Shown: in pieces, positions 43,701 through 56,400 of the stretch
Layout: each line of letters starts with the position of its first letter
Numbering within the stretch: the first letter of the stretch is position 1
Assembly: GCF_021462225.1 (NCBI RefSeq)
Contig: NC_061812.1
Location: forward strand, 49,271,363-49,335,362
DNA length: 64,000 nucleotides
Direction of reading: 5' to 3'
DNA from: Girardinichthys multiradiatus
Lineage: Eukaryota; Chordata; Actinopteri; Cyprinodontiformes; Goodeidae
Translations under genes and position numbers: made by a program
Notes under the pieces: generated by a model
Told to the model about the DNA's origin: nothing
Seen by the model: only the letters and a program-made list of their open reading frames with translations
The model's database searches: none

Positions 43701-44403
43701 TCCATCTACCCAAACACTTGTTTGACTAAGCCTGTGTCATTGACGGCATCACAGAAGAACAAGCAGACATTTACAACGGTCCTGCTCAATTCTTAATGGG
43801 TTGCTGTGGTTCAGACAGGTGTACAGGTGCTAAATTTCACTCATGCACCACTGATAATGGTGAGACCTGATTGGAGCTTGCAGAGCAACACTGAAACATT
43901 TGCTCCCTTAAATGGAATTGACCTTGAATCATTTAATTGACACTTCTTTCTTACTGGAGTCCGTAAATTAGTTGTCAGAGGGAAAAGTCGTGCTCTGAAG
44001 CAGTGCTATAGCAGGCGGACGTGCTCGCCTGAATAATTGATTAGAGTGCCATCAGTCTTGTAAAGAAGGATCAATTAACTTCATCATGCTGTAGCTGCAA
44101 ATCAGTGATGGGGAGGTATAACCCAGAGAGTCTTAAGGTGCTGATGCCCCCAGGCCACACCCAGCTGCTCCCATTTGTGCTGTGGTCAGACTCACATGAG
44201 GGGCTTGCAGTTAGCTTTTTCTCCCACACTCCCCTGAGGTATCCTGCCAGGCAACGCTGCTTATGCTGCTCACAACTCCTATGTGTGCACACACTTGAAC
44301 TGTTTGTGTAATGGGCACAACCAAAGCTTCTGCCTGTATGCTGTTTGGTTGTTCTGTTTTGTTTTTTTCCTCCTGCTGACACACATTTGTTCTCACCTTT
44401 CAG
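43701..44403. other. ptpdc1 upstream intron end
   Basis: Ordinary unique-looking sequence leading into a polypyrimidine tract and acceptor (TTCTCACCTTTCAG) at 44390-44403. Open frames of 60-107 codons here overlap on both strands with no domain and are chance. Confidence 0.6.
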
Positions 44404-44499
44404 CCCCAGCCATGGCAGCTGGTGTCAGCATACTGACTGACCTGCCCCACACCAGCAGGGTTTCCCGTAGAGAGGAGATCAGCGTAGAGATGGAGACAG
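44404..44499 (+). CDS. ptpdc1: ptpdc1 coding exon 1
   Basis: The acceptor is at 44403 (TTTCAG). Eight untranslated bases are followed by ATG at 44412, in the context GCCATGG, a good initiation context. It encodes [20 protein letters not shown] and EEISVEMET. The donor is CAG|GTAGGA. Exon bases 44404-44411 are 5' UTR, so at least one upstream non-coding exon exists. Confidence 0.92.
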
Positions 44500-47400
44500 G
44501 TAGGAAAGCTCTGCAGCACATAAACAGCACATGCATACCCTGCTGCTTTGACTTAGCATTAGATTACACAGGACCATAAACCTACACTCTTTGTGTCGTG
44601 TTGCGATGCCTTTTTTTCATGTTAAATTAGAAATTCTTCGCAGGTTTGCTGTCACTTAGAAGCAGGAGCTGTTCAGGACTTACATACTTGATGTCTCCTG
44701 TTTACTCTTGTTTCGGGGAGCTGAAGTGGTTCTTCCCCTGCCTCTCAAAGCACTTCGTCATAATGGGAGTGAGTGCGACAGGGCAATAATCATTGAGTGA
44801 AATAAAAATAAAATGTTGAATTTAGGGCTGTTGTGAACGATTATTTTAGTATTCTATCTATTGTTCTGACGATTAATCGAATAACAATTTTTGTGTTGGT
44901 TTAACAACTTAAGATATATATGAAAGAGAATGCAAAAAAAATTCAATTTCTTTTTCAAATAAAAGGTTATTGCCTCAAATTCAATAGGATTAAAACATCA
45001 CCTTTATTAAGTGATTAATGCATTTTCAGCTTCAATTACGTATCTATGTGAGGTTTGAGGTTGCATACAAGTATTTTAGCATTACAAAAGAATCTTAATC
45101 TTGTATATTGTTTTTACAGATTGCAAAACTAAATGTGATCTTTGTAATGTTAGCAATAGGGTTAGTAAATAGATTTGAGTTTAGAAATTTGGCTACAAAG
45201 AACTGAGTTTTGTTGAGTTATTGTAAATAGCAAATGTTTATTCATGTTTTAATTAAGACTATATTATTATTATGTTGGTCCAGTGTTTGCAAACATTTTA
45301 ATTTGAATGTTTGACTGCTGCATGTTCACTATATTTCTTGGCGGTGTGTCTTTCCCCTCGCCTTCTTCCTCCATAGCGGCTAATATCCCTTAATTTGCAC
45401 CGACTACGCCAAAACAAATTCCTTGTATGTCCAAAAACGTACTTGGCAATAAAGCTTTTCTGATTCTGATTCTGATTCTGATTCTATCAGACAGGATGTG
45501 GTTTGCGCTGTGCTTGCCGCTGGGTTTAGTGCATTTGCGCTGCGTGCCGCTAAGCCTGTGAGGTCTGAGTGCTTCTGCAACCAAGATCTGAACTGACCCT
45601 TTGGAAAATGTGGTCATGTGAGCGTGTGACGTGGTAGTCTGGAAGGGGCGGGGCAGGGGGTGGAGTTGCTGGGAGGGGCTTGGAACCCGATCATAACTGC
45701 TTAAGTTATAGTTCTAGTTTTTTTTTTGTTTTTTTTTTAGAAAAACCCTTGAGATGACAACATGTGATGTGAATATGCGCTATATATGTATAAAACGATT
45801 TTTATTAAACTGAACTGTTATTTAATTTATTATATATTCCTATTATGGAAAAAATAGTAAGTTAATGGTAAAAGAAATATAGGTAGTTTTTACCTAAAAC
45901 TTTTAAAAGCGTTTAACCTTTACTGTACAATGATCTCAACAACTGCACAGAAGTTGACATAAAATATTTGCAAATATAGAAAATAAATGTCACTGTTTAC
46001 TAATGAAGGACGATAGTATATTATTTATTTTGCACCATACAAATTGTTACATCCTTCATACATTTATTATAACTATAAAGGAACCTGTGTGATCAGTTAT
46101 TCATTGTTTATAACGGTACCAGGGGCGATGTCACATCGTGTGTGTGCGACAGCAGTGTTACACAGGTCTTTACACAAGTATAAAGAGGGGCTGTTAATAT
46201 TTCTGAACAAAAACAAAATGAATATGGAAGTGACAGCTATCTTTAGTGTCTTATATTAGTCGTTAGCTTGGTTAGCAATACCAACAGGGTTTCTGTGAGT
46301 ATTCCCTATATGGTAAGTAGATCCAGACTCTACTCAACTCTGAGATTTCTGTCAGTATTTCATGTTTTATGACACAGAGTTTGAAAGCTCTAAAGCATAA
46401 AACAACTTTACTGTGATAGGCTCAGCCTTCCTTTTATCTGCCAACATCTCTCTTTCTGTTTAGGTGTCAACTTGAGTGAGCAGTCATGTTTCTGCAGAAA
46501 ATACAGATTCCTATTCCTACATTTTAAACAGCTGTTGTACTTCCTCTGACGTCTCACTAAAACTGTGATCCTGACAAAGCTGCCTTCTCCCATCAGTAAC
46601 ATCAACACCCAAAAGTGTTGTAGTAGACATGGCCTGTTAGCATTTTAGTATGGTGCGTTCACTGATAGGAAATAATAGCAGGTTTTTAATCCGTGAATGG
46701 TCAGTCACGGATTAGGGCCCGTCAGGCATAAAGTCATTGAGTCATCACTAATATCATGTGTTTAACAGCATATTTTAGTAAGAGACGAATCCTCCATCAA
46801 TCCATCCATTGTCTATACCCGGTTGTCCTTGCAGGGTTGCGAGGAGGATGGTGCCTGTCTCCATTGGTCATTGGGAAAGAGGCGGGGTACACCCTGGAAA
46901 GGTCACCAGTCTATCAAAGAAGAGAGCAATCAGCGCCAATAAAGTCTACAAGCCGTGTTAGTCTTATTAGTGGGGTTTTATTAACATTGGCTAATGCTGT
47001 GTGGGTGGCGCTGCTCCAGATGTTCTGCCTTTTACAAAAAGAAGAGCTTCTCGTTCCCTTAGCTACCTCAGATCTGTGGTGTTCAGATTTGGGTGCCATT
47101 GATGTCTGTCTAAATAGCTGTCATGATGACAGCTTCAAATGCTGTACATGACCTGATCAGCAGCAGGTTATTCATCCTACACACAGAGCCACTTAGCCCT
47201 GCAGCCTTTGTTAGATCAGAGAAGCTGCAGTGCCTGAACCAGCACACATTTTAGGACCGCAGAAGGCATTCCATAAATGATAAAAATGATGACCAGTAGG
47301 TTTAGGAACTCTGCCTTGGACATCCTGCTAAAGGTCCTGCAGAGCAAACACAGGTCTGCTCTGGAGGCCCTGTTCTCCTGTCACAAGCTGACGGTTGCTG

Positions 47401-50400
47401 TCAGCATAATCCAGCTGTAATGAGGAGATGGAACCATGTCAAAAACATAATCTGCCATTCACAGTTAGATATCTGATCATATCTCCATACACTGTGGGCA
47501 TGCCAGATAACTAAATGTTGTTTTTTCCAGCCAACACAAGAGTCCCCACAGCAAAGTATACCAAGATGGGAGAAACACTGAGACATGTCATTCCTGGTCA
47601 CATGCAGTGCTCCATGGCCTGTGGAGGGAAAGCCTGTAAATATGAGAACCCCTCTCGCTGGAGTGACGAGGAGCAAGCTATTAAAGGGCTCTATTCATCC
47701 TGGTATGTTGGCAAGTCTTTCTAAGCTCAAAGATGATCTAGTTTTGTCTCTTTATCATAATCATGTTCATTTAAATCACAAGCAGTTGTATTTAGTCATG
47801 TTTTAGCTGTTTTTGATAGAATTCTTAATGCATTGTTTCATTTCCTGTTCACAGGATTACTGACAACTTGCTAGCTATGGCGAGGCCTTCCTCTGAAGTT
47901 ATTGAAAAATATAATATAATCCAGCAGTTTCAAAGGTACTGTATTATTCTGGAGCTCGTTTTTTAACGTTGGTTATGTTTTTTCTTTAGAATGTGGATTT
48001 CCATGATGTGCCTTAATTAGTTCCTTGTTTTCCTAGAGCGCTGTCACATGTGTGGAATGCTTTATCTTGTTGACCTGTTTAATGCTGTTCTCAGGTGTGG
48101 TTTGAAGACTGTTATTAACCTGCAGAGACCCGGGGAGCACGCCAGTTGTGGCTATCCACTGGAGCAGGAGAGTGGCTTCACCTATCGACCTGAAATTTTC
48201 ATGGAGGCAGGCAGTGAGTTCCATATCAAACAGCACACTGTACTAGTGAGAACCAAGGTTGTACTGTAAATGTAACATTTTCATGACTATTTACCTCATA
48301 ATTGATCTATGCATTCTACCAAGATAATTGAACTAATACACAATAATAGTAACATACATGGGTTTGAAATAGTTTGTTCATGGGTACAAAATGGAAGTAA
48401 ACAGGTGCAAAATGGTGATGTATGAGTCTGAAAATGGGGCGTGTATTAATCAAAGGGTAAGCTGCCCTTTACTGCTGTCTTGTGCTCTGACACAAGTCAT
48501 GCTGTGGAGAACTGTGGAGATAAAAGACAAAAAACAGCACTTCCTTACAAAACAGCTAGTTGGATTACAGCAGTAGAGTAGAGCTCTACAATATTTTAAA
48601 TCACAGTTATCATTGCAACATCAATATGTGTAATATTGTAAACGCAAAGGGCTGCTTGGATGCTGTATTTGACAGTGTACTATATTTCAAGTGCCATGTA
48701 TTTATCCTCTGCATATAAGTAATGAGCTGGATGGGCTCATTAATTGCTGTTAATACCCATACCTCATTGTTTTTGTTTATTGTGTGAAATAATAAAGTTC
48801 ACAGGGACTGGTGAGAACAATGTGTACTGGTAAAGAAAGAAAAGAGGTCAGAAGAATGTGGGTTCATCAATAATAATATTGTCATCACAATTTTTGGATT
48901 TTTCCCCTTTTTTATCTGCAAGTATTTAAAAAATCGTCAGGTCAGTTTAATTCATTCAGCCGCATAATCCACATATACAAATAAATTAAAACAAATTAAT
49001 CCGCAATTGCTGTTATCTGTGAAAAACTGAAGTCACACAGGGAATAAATACTAAACACATGAAGAAAAGTCTTAGCAAGTGGTATAAAAAGCCAAGAAAC
49101 CAACTAAAATCTCAGTATTTGGAAAACCTTCCTGCTGCTTTGTGCAAATTAATATCAACTGGTTTAACTGGTGGCCTGTAACAAGGATTCTCATAACCAA
49201 AGTATTGCACAGTCGTACGACTGCCAAAAGCAATCAGACATTTACAAAAAAAAAGTCTTACTGTTGCAGAAATTAACCATTGGCAACAGCTATAGCTGCA
49301 GCTGCATTTTTAAACATCTGAATATTCTAGTGAGCACTGTTGGGGTTATAATGTGGAAGTGGAAATAACATAATTTCAATATAAACCAACCACAGCCAGG
49401 TGGCCCCGGTAAGAATTCAGACAGGAGTCAGAAGAAAAACCAAAAGAGTTGTCCAGGAAATAGCAGATGCAGTGAAATGTCATAATGCAACTGTAAATCA
49501 CTTACTTTGATGCAGAGGCTGCAGGATCAGTGTATGTGACCTCATGTGTTCACCACAAACCTTCCTGGAAATGCATTTCTCAATGCATAGAAAAATCGAT
49601 TTTATCCTCCATCCCTAGATGTAGTCTGGCCAATTGAGGCCACAGCTGAGCTCATTGCGCACACCATGTTTTGTTAATGAATGGTTCTGCATATCATCCC
49701 AGAAATAACATGCCAATAGTAAAATGTGCACTTCTTTTACAGCATAGGGTACTGGTAGACTTCAAATAATTGAATGAAGGATGAATAGAGATGGGATAGT
49801 TCAAAACACAAAGCCAAGGAAACATTTAATTGCTTTTAGAGAAAGAAAGTAAAACTGCTGGAATGGCCCAGTCAATCACTTCAATTGTGTCCAATTGAAA
49901 ATCTATGAAAAGAACTGTACCCCCAGAACCTTCATAACTGGAAGACAGTTTATGTGGAAGAATTGGTCAAAATAACACCTGAAAAGATTTAAACAGAGAA
50001 AAAATGTTGTGTTGGATGCTAATTTTGTCCGCTGTAGTTAGTGGCATCAATAAATCCAGCAGAGAGACCGGCTTAAACACAGAAAGACAGGGAAGGGTAT
50101 CATCCATAGCAGTGATTCTCAACCTCTTTTCAGTTTTGCACTACCTGAGTGATATGTTTGTTAATGTTGTTAATAAATAATTATAAACCTAAACGTAATT
50201 TTTTTTATCAAAAATATTTTTCTCAAACTCCAGTCATTATTAATACTAATAGTACAAATAAATTGGAAATGTTTTCAAAACTAGCAACTTAAATACAGTT
50301 TTTACTTAAATTAATATGACATGTCTTTTTAAGGATAAAAAAAAAAATACTGAGTCACCTCCAAACCATACAGAATGGTGCTGCCCATCTCATAACAAAC

Positions 50401-53400
50401 ACTAAGAAACAGGATCACGTCACACCGATACATAAATCCCTTCTCTGGCTCGCCATTAGGTTTAGGGTTGATTTTAAACACTTAAGGTTTGTTTTTAAGC
50501 CTCTACATTTGTATGACCGTTTAACGGTGCGTGTGCATGACTGAGTCTTGAGGACCTTAGATCAGCACTCGTTGGAAGAGCCCAGGTCTAAATATAAGCA
50601 CTGGGGTCATCGAGTCCTAGACTCCTAGACAACTCCTGGCTGAAATGAGACCGATCTTCAATTCAAGACTTCAAGACATGCCTGTTTAGGATAGCTTTTA
50701 ATACCTAGTAGCGTGACCCTTTTATATCTTTCTTTTTTCTATTGTTTTATTTTTGTTATCCTAATGCTGTTTTATTCCTTGTGTTTTAGGTGTTTTATTT
50801 TACTCATTGTAAAGCACTTTGATTAACCTAGTGATTATTGTGTGTCCCCAGCTTCAGTAAGGTAAGAAATCTAAGAACTGATCTAACAATTCAGCCTAAA
50901 GATCTGGTGGACAATAAAAAAAAGGTTATAAAAAAAGTTTATAGTCTTCTTCGAGTGGTTTTTGTGATTAAGTGGTGTTATTATCGAGTCATTGCTGCAA
51001 TATTTTAGTATCAGTTGCTTTGATTCTGTTGCTGTGGTTTACTAAGCGTTTGAGGGCTGCAGCGCTCAGGTGGTGAACTTTTTTTGACATGTTCTAAAAA
51101 TCAGTAGCAGCCTCATGATCAAATTGTATATGCTACAGTGTACTGAGTTAAGAGGGTACTCATGGGAAGTTTTGACTATTCTTCCTAAAGCACATTTGTG
51201 AGGTCAGACACTGATGTTTGATGAGAAGGCCTGGCTAATAGTCTCCATTTTAATCCCAGTGTGCAGGTCAGTCATGTTTCTCCATACCAGATTTGCTCAT
51301 CCATGTCTTTAAGCATCTTGCTTTGTGCTTAGGTTCACAGTCATGTTAGAACAGGAAGGAACCACCCCAAACTGTTCCCACAAAGTTGGGAGCAAGAAAT
51401 TGATCAAAATGTCTTTGATGAACCATTAAGAGGTTCCTTCAATGGAACTAAGGGGCTGAGCCCAACTTCTGAGCAACAGCCCCATACCCTAATCCTCCCC
51501 ATACCAAACTGTACACTTGACACACTCCGGACAAGTGCTTCTTTCCTCGTAACTGCTAATCCTAAACTGGTCCATTGGATTGTCAGACAAAGAGGCAGAA
51601 TTCATCACTTCAGAGAACATGTCTCCACGGCTCAACTCCATCAAGCCTTCTTTGCACTGTTAGCTGACCTGAAGGCCACATGAAGTTTGGAGGTCTGTAG
51701 CTACTGACTGCAGAAAGTTCTGCAGATAGAGGCCATTTTAATGACTGGAGTTGTTGCACAGGTCGGATCCATGCTGGAATTCATTGAGCTCCTGAGAGCG
51801 ACCCATTCTTTCACAAATGCTGTAGCTGAAATACCACATGTACATCCCCGCAAATAAAATAAAGACATTCTATATGGCATTCCAGACATCAGCTGAGGTG
51901 ATGACTTCTAAATATTGGCACCAGTCATAGAGCAACCCTAATCAGTCAGTCGCCGTATAATCACTGCACTGTTGGAATGTTGGTTTGTTTTTCAGAAGAA
52001 TCTCAATAAAGTAGGACTATAGGCTAGGGCAAATGCTGCCACTTAACATGCTCAGTTACATTCAAGGTTTGTCAGTTAATCTCTTCCAGGATGAAACACA
52101 ATACAAATACAAATAATTCATAGAATGGATCAATGTGTAACCATCTAAAATGACACTCTTAAACAGGAAGAGGAGGAGATATATGAGGTGTCAAATATGA
52201 CCAGCCCAAATGAGGGAGAAAATGAGCAAGTCTTCATTCTGTTGTTTGACTTTCTTTATTTCAGTCTATTACTACAACTTTGGATGGAAAGACTATGGTG
52301 TCGCATCTTTGACAACAATACTTGATATGGTGAAAGTCATGTCGTTTGCTGTTCAAGAAGGAAAAATTGCAGTCCACTGCCATGCTGGTCTCGGAAGAAC
52401 AGGTTTGTAAGTTGACCTTTTGAGAATGGCTGAGATCTTTAGTTTTACCTTTAAAAATTATAGTTTTCTGTTTGGATTTGCCCTCATTCAGGTGTGTTAT
52501 TTGCGTGTTATTTGGTTTTCACCACCCGGATGAATGCTGATCAAGCCATCCTGTTTGTACGAGCCAAAAGACCCAACTCCATCCAGACTAGAGGGCAGCT
52601 GCTGTGTGTCCGGGAGTTTGCCCAGTTCCTGGTCCCTCTGCGAAGTGTGTTTTCATGCGTAGAACCCAAAGCAAGTGCCGTCACCTTGTCCCAGTACCTT
52701 ACCCGGCAGCGCCACCTACTGCATGGCTATGAGGCCCGGCAGATGAAGAACGTGCCAAAGATTGTCCAGTTGGTGTGCAGGCTCCTGGTTGACATTGCAG
52801 CCAACAGACAGGTGGTGATTGAAGAGGAGTGGCTGGAGATCCCTGACCTGACTGCTGAGGTGGAGAAAACCGTGTCCCAGCAGGCCCTTCAGCAGCTGGG
52901 GAAAGAAATGGTTGGGAAAGGGATTCCTGTCCTACCTTGTTCATCACACACACTCAACTCAGCGGCACAACTGACCAGACCTTCATGTGATCAACCCCTC
53001 GCCAGCGATAATGAGCTGGACCCACTGTGGAGACAACAGAACTTAGGAAGTCCTCCAAGATCTCTGTCTAAAAATAGGAGTCTCAGCGACTCTTTGCTTA
53101 ACAAGCATGGGCTCTGCCAGGAGCATGTAGAGAACATTAGTAAACCAATAAGCTGCCTGATGGGACATTCATTGTCTCACAGCAACCTTACTACCTGTAA
53201 CCAGTCCAGCTACTGTTACCTCTGTACACAGAACATAAACTCAAAAGCAGGAGCAAAACAAGATCTGGGCATGTGTGTTTCACAAAAGAGGCATCACAGT
53301 TTAAGTTCCCATTTGTCAGATCTTGGAAAGAACTCTTACTTTGATGCCACACTGCCTCCCTTTCCACTCCAGAACAGCTTCATAGCCAGTGCAGAGTGTG

Positions 53401-56400
53401 TGGATGGAGGAACTGGCCTAGGAGATGCTCTAGAAGCCCCTCACATCAGCCTCCAGTCTGAGCTATCACCAGCGAACAGGCGCCTGATGGTGACCAAAGC
53501 TCTGGCCATGGACCTGACTGATAAGGACAAAGAAGTCATGTCCAAGGTTTTAATGTGGCAGGTAAGATTGTTTTATATTCTACCCTCCACAAATGATTCA
53601 GTTCTTTTGAGAGCTCAGTTTATCTCTCACAAACACCACAAACTGATTTCATGATGGATAGTCTGAGAAAATAAACCTGAAGTATTCCTTTCAGAGTTTA
53701 GTCAGTCAGCCCTTCTTTTGTTTCAGTAAATTAATCCTCATTATTTGTTATGACTTGCAGACAGAGCTGAACTCCAGAGAGGGAACTTGGGAGAGGCTGT
53801 GTAACGAAAGAGACCCTCTGGTCCTCTCCAGTCTGATGTGGTCATGGCTGGAGCAGCTCAAAGATCCAGTCATTAGCCATGAGGATGTTCAATCGCTTGG
53901 AGGGAAGAATGTAAACCCACAGAATGCCCTCAACTCTCTGGAAAAGGTAGCTGTGTAAATATGTCTATCTAATGCTCCAGTGCTAACAAAATGTTTCAAA
54001 CAGTTTAGTTTAAATTTGCTCTCATCCTCAGTGTCGTCAAACATTTTTTCACCGTGCTAAAACCTCCAACTCTCACTATTTTGCCATTTTGTCCTATAGA
54101 AGAACCAAGTTTAACTCCTTAGTAAAAGACATCATTCTATGAAAAAAATAAGGAGATCCTATGATTCAGTGACTTGTGAAACCACATTTACTAACACAAA
54201 AAAGGTTATTTTGTCCAGTTCATCTGGTTTTCACGTTGCTATAGATACATGTTGGCCCACTCTTATTTAGTACTTTAATTCACTGAGATTTGTATTCATT
54301 TACTCATAATACAAGGCTCCCTGCTAACATAAACCATACCATCTGTCAAACGTGGTGGAGGGGTTATGATTTGAGCTAGTTTTGCAGCTACAGCACTTGG
54401 GTGCCTTGCGGTCAGCGAGTGTCCATGGACAACTCTTTACAGCAAACTAAAGTGCCTTGCAGAAGTATTAATCACATGTTTCAGGAACCAACAGAAAGTA
54501 GTGCAGAGTTATGAAGCAGAAGAAAAAGGAAAGATTTTAAAATAAAATAAAGAAATCTAAAAACTGTGGCAGCATTGAGATTCAGCCTCACTGAATCATA
54601 CACTCCAGATGTGAAGAGTGTATGTCCAATAGATGTCGTTTGAACAGATTCTCCCACCTTAGCTGTGGATTTCTGTAGCTCCTTCAGAGTGTTCGTGGGC
54701 TTCTTGGCTGCTTGTCGGAGCACGTTTGAAATTAAGCGATGTCTTGATAAATCAAGCAGATATTTCACGTCTACACAGTCATATTGCCTCACTAAAAACA
54801 TTGTAAAAGTTCATTTGTGTCACAGAAAGTGTAATTTTTTACAATTAACTCACAGCTTTTGTTGCTATGGTCCGCCATGGCTGCCCCTGCTTGACCAATC
54901 CTCTTCGACCCGCAATGAATGATGGGAAATAATGAGCCGCGAAGGATACTCACGACCCATCCTTCAAATCTGGCAAAAGAAGGACACATTTGTCGGCCGC
55001 ATTTCAAGAAGTCTCGGAAGGATTCGTGGATTGGGACAGCCTTTGTCGCCGCGCTGGGATGTAATCGGTCTACAAATTCGGCCTTCGAAGGATGCAGCCC
55101 CTGCCGAGAGACATAGTCCCTCCAGCGTGTCCTGGGCCGTCCCCTGGGCCTCCTCCCTGTGGGACGTGCCACCCTAAGGAGGAAGCTCATTTCAGCCGCT
55201 TGTATCCGGGATCTCGTTCTTTCGGTTATGACACAAAGTTCATGGCCATATGTGAGGGTAGGAACGTAGACCGACCGGTAAAGCGAGAGCTTCGCTTTTC
55301 GGCTCAGCTCTCTCTTCACCACAACGGACCGGCAGCCGCACCGATCCGTCTGTCAATCTCCCGCTCCATTCTTCCCTCACTCGTGAACAAGACCCAGAGA
55401 TACTTAAACTCCTCCACTTGAGGCAGGAACTCCCCTCCAACCTGAAGAGGACAAGCCACCCTTTTCCGGTCGAGAACCATGGCCTCTGACTTGGAGGTGC
55501 TGATCTTCATCCCAGCCGCTCCACACTCTGCTGCGAACCGCCCCAGTGCATGCTGTAGGTCTTGGCTAGAGGGGGCCAGCAGGACCACGTCATCCGCAAA
55601 AAGAAGAGACAAAATCCACTGGTCCCCAAACCAGACCCCCTCCGGCCCTTGGCTGCGTCCGGTCACCCTTCTTATGAAAGGGGACCACCACCCCAGTCTG
55701 CCAGTCCAAAGGCACTGTCCCCGATCGCCACGCAATGTTGAAGAGGCGTGTCAACAGTGACAGCCCCACAACATCCAGTGATTTGAGCTACTCAGGGCGG
55801 ATCTCATCCACCCTGGAAGCCTTGCCACCGCGGAGCTTTATAACCACCTCGGTGACTTCAGCCTGGGTGATGAAAGAGTCCAACCCCGGGTCCCCAGCCT
55901 CTGTTTCCACCAGGGAATGCATGATGGCAGGATTGAAGAGATTCTCGAAGTACTCTTTCCACCGCCCGATAATGTCCTCAGTCGAGGTCAGCAGCCTCCC
56001 ACCCCCACTGTAAACAGTGTTAGCGAAGCACTGCTTCCCCCTCCAGAGGTGCCGGACAGTTTGCCAGAATCGCTTTGAGGCCAACCGGTAGTCCTTCTCC
56101 ATAGCCTCACCGAACTCCTCCCACGCCCGTGTTTTTGCCTCTGCCACCGCCCGGGGCGCAGCAGGCTTGGCCTCACGGTACCCGTCAGCCACCACAGGAG
56201 TCCCACAAGCCAACCACAGCCGATAGGAATCCTTCTTCAGCTTGACAGCATCCCTTACTGCCGGTGTCCTCCACCGGGTTCTGGGGTTGCCGCCGCGACA
56301 GGCACCGCTGACCTTACAGCCGCAGCTACGGGCAACAGCATCGATAATAGACGCGGAGAACATGGTCCACTCGGACTCTATGTCTCCAACATCCCCCGGA

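Larger units (their letters stand above)
44500..47530. other. ptpdc1 intron after coding exon 1
   Basis: Contains a hAT-like terminal word near 44825-44885 (AACGATTATTTTAG, ACGATTAATCGAATAAC), a LINE tail (45390-45485), a GGGGCGGGGCAGGGGGTGG patch at 45648-45666 and R1 copy 3 (46790-46920). The rest has no recognised feature. Confidence 0.5.

Noticed and set aside
44071..44382. 103-codon open frame upstream of ptpdc1 on minus
   Set aside because: Intronic position and chance overlap with an opposite frame; no domain.
44825..44885. hAT transposon end (AACGATTATTTTAG.. ACGATTAATCGAATAAC)
   Set aside because: Only one end-like word is seen and no partner or transposase, so it is mentioned but not annotated as an element.
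52699..52953. 84-codon open frame antisense to ptpdc1 exon 6
   Set aside because: Shadow of the coding strand with repetitive Pro/Ala/Gly composition.
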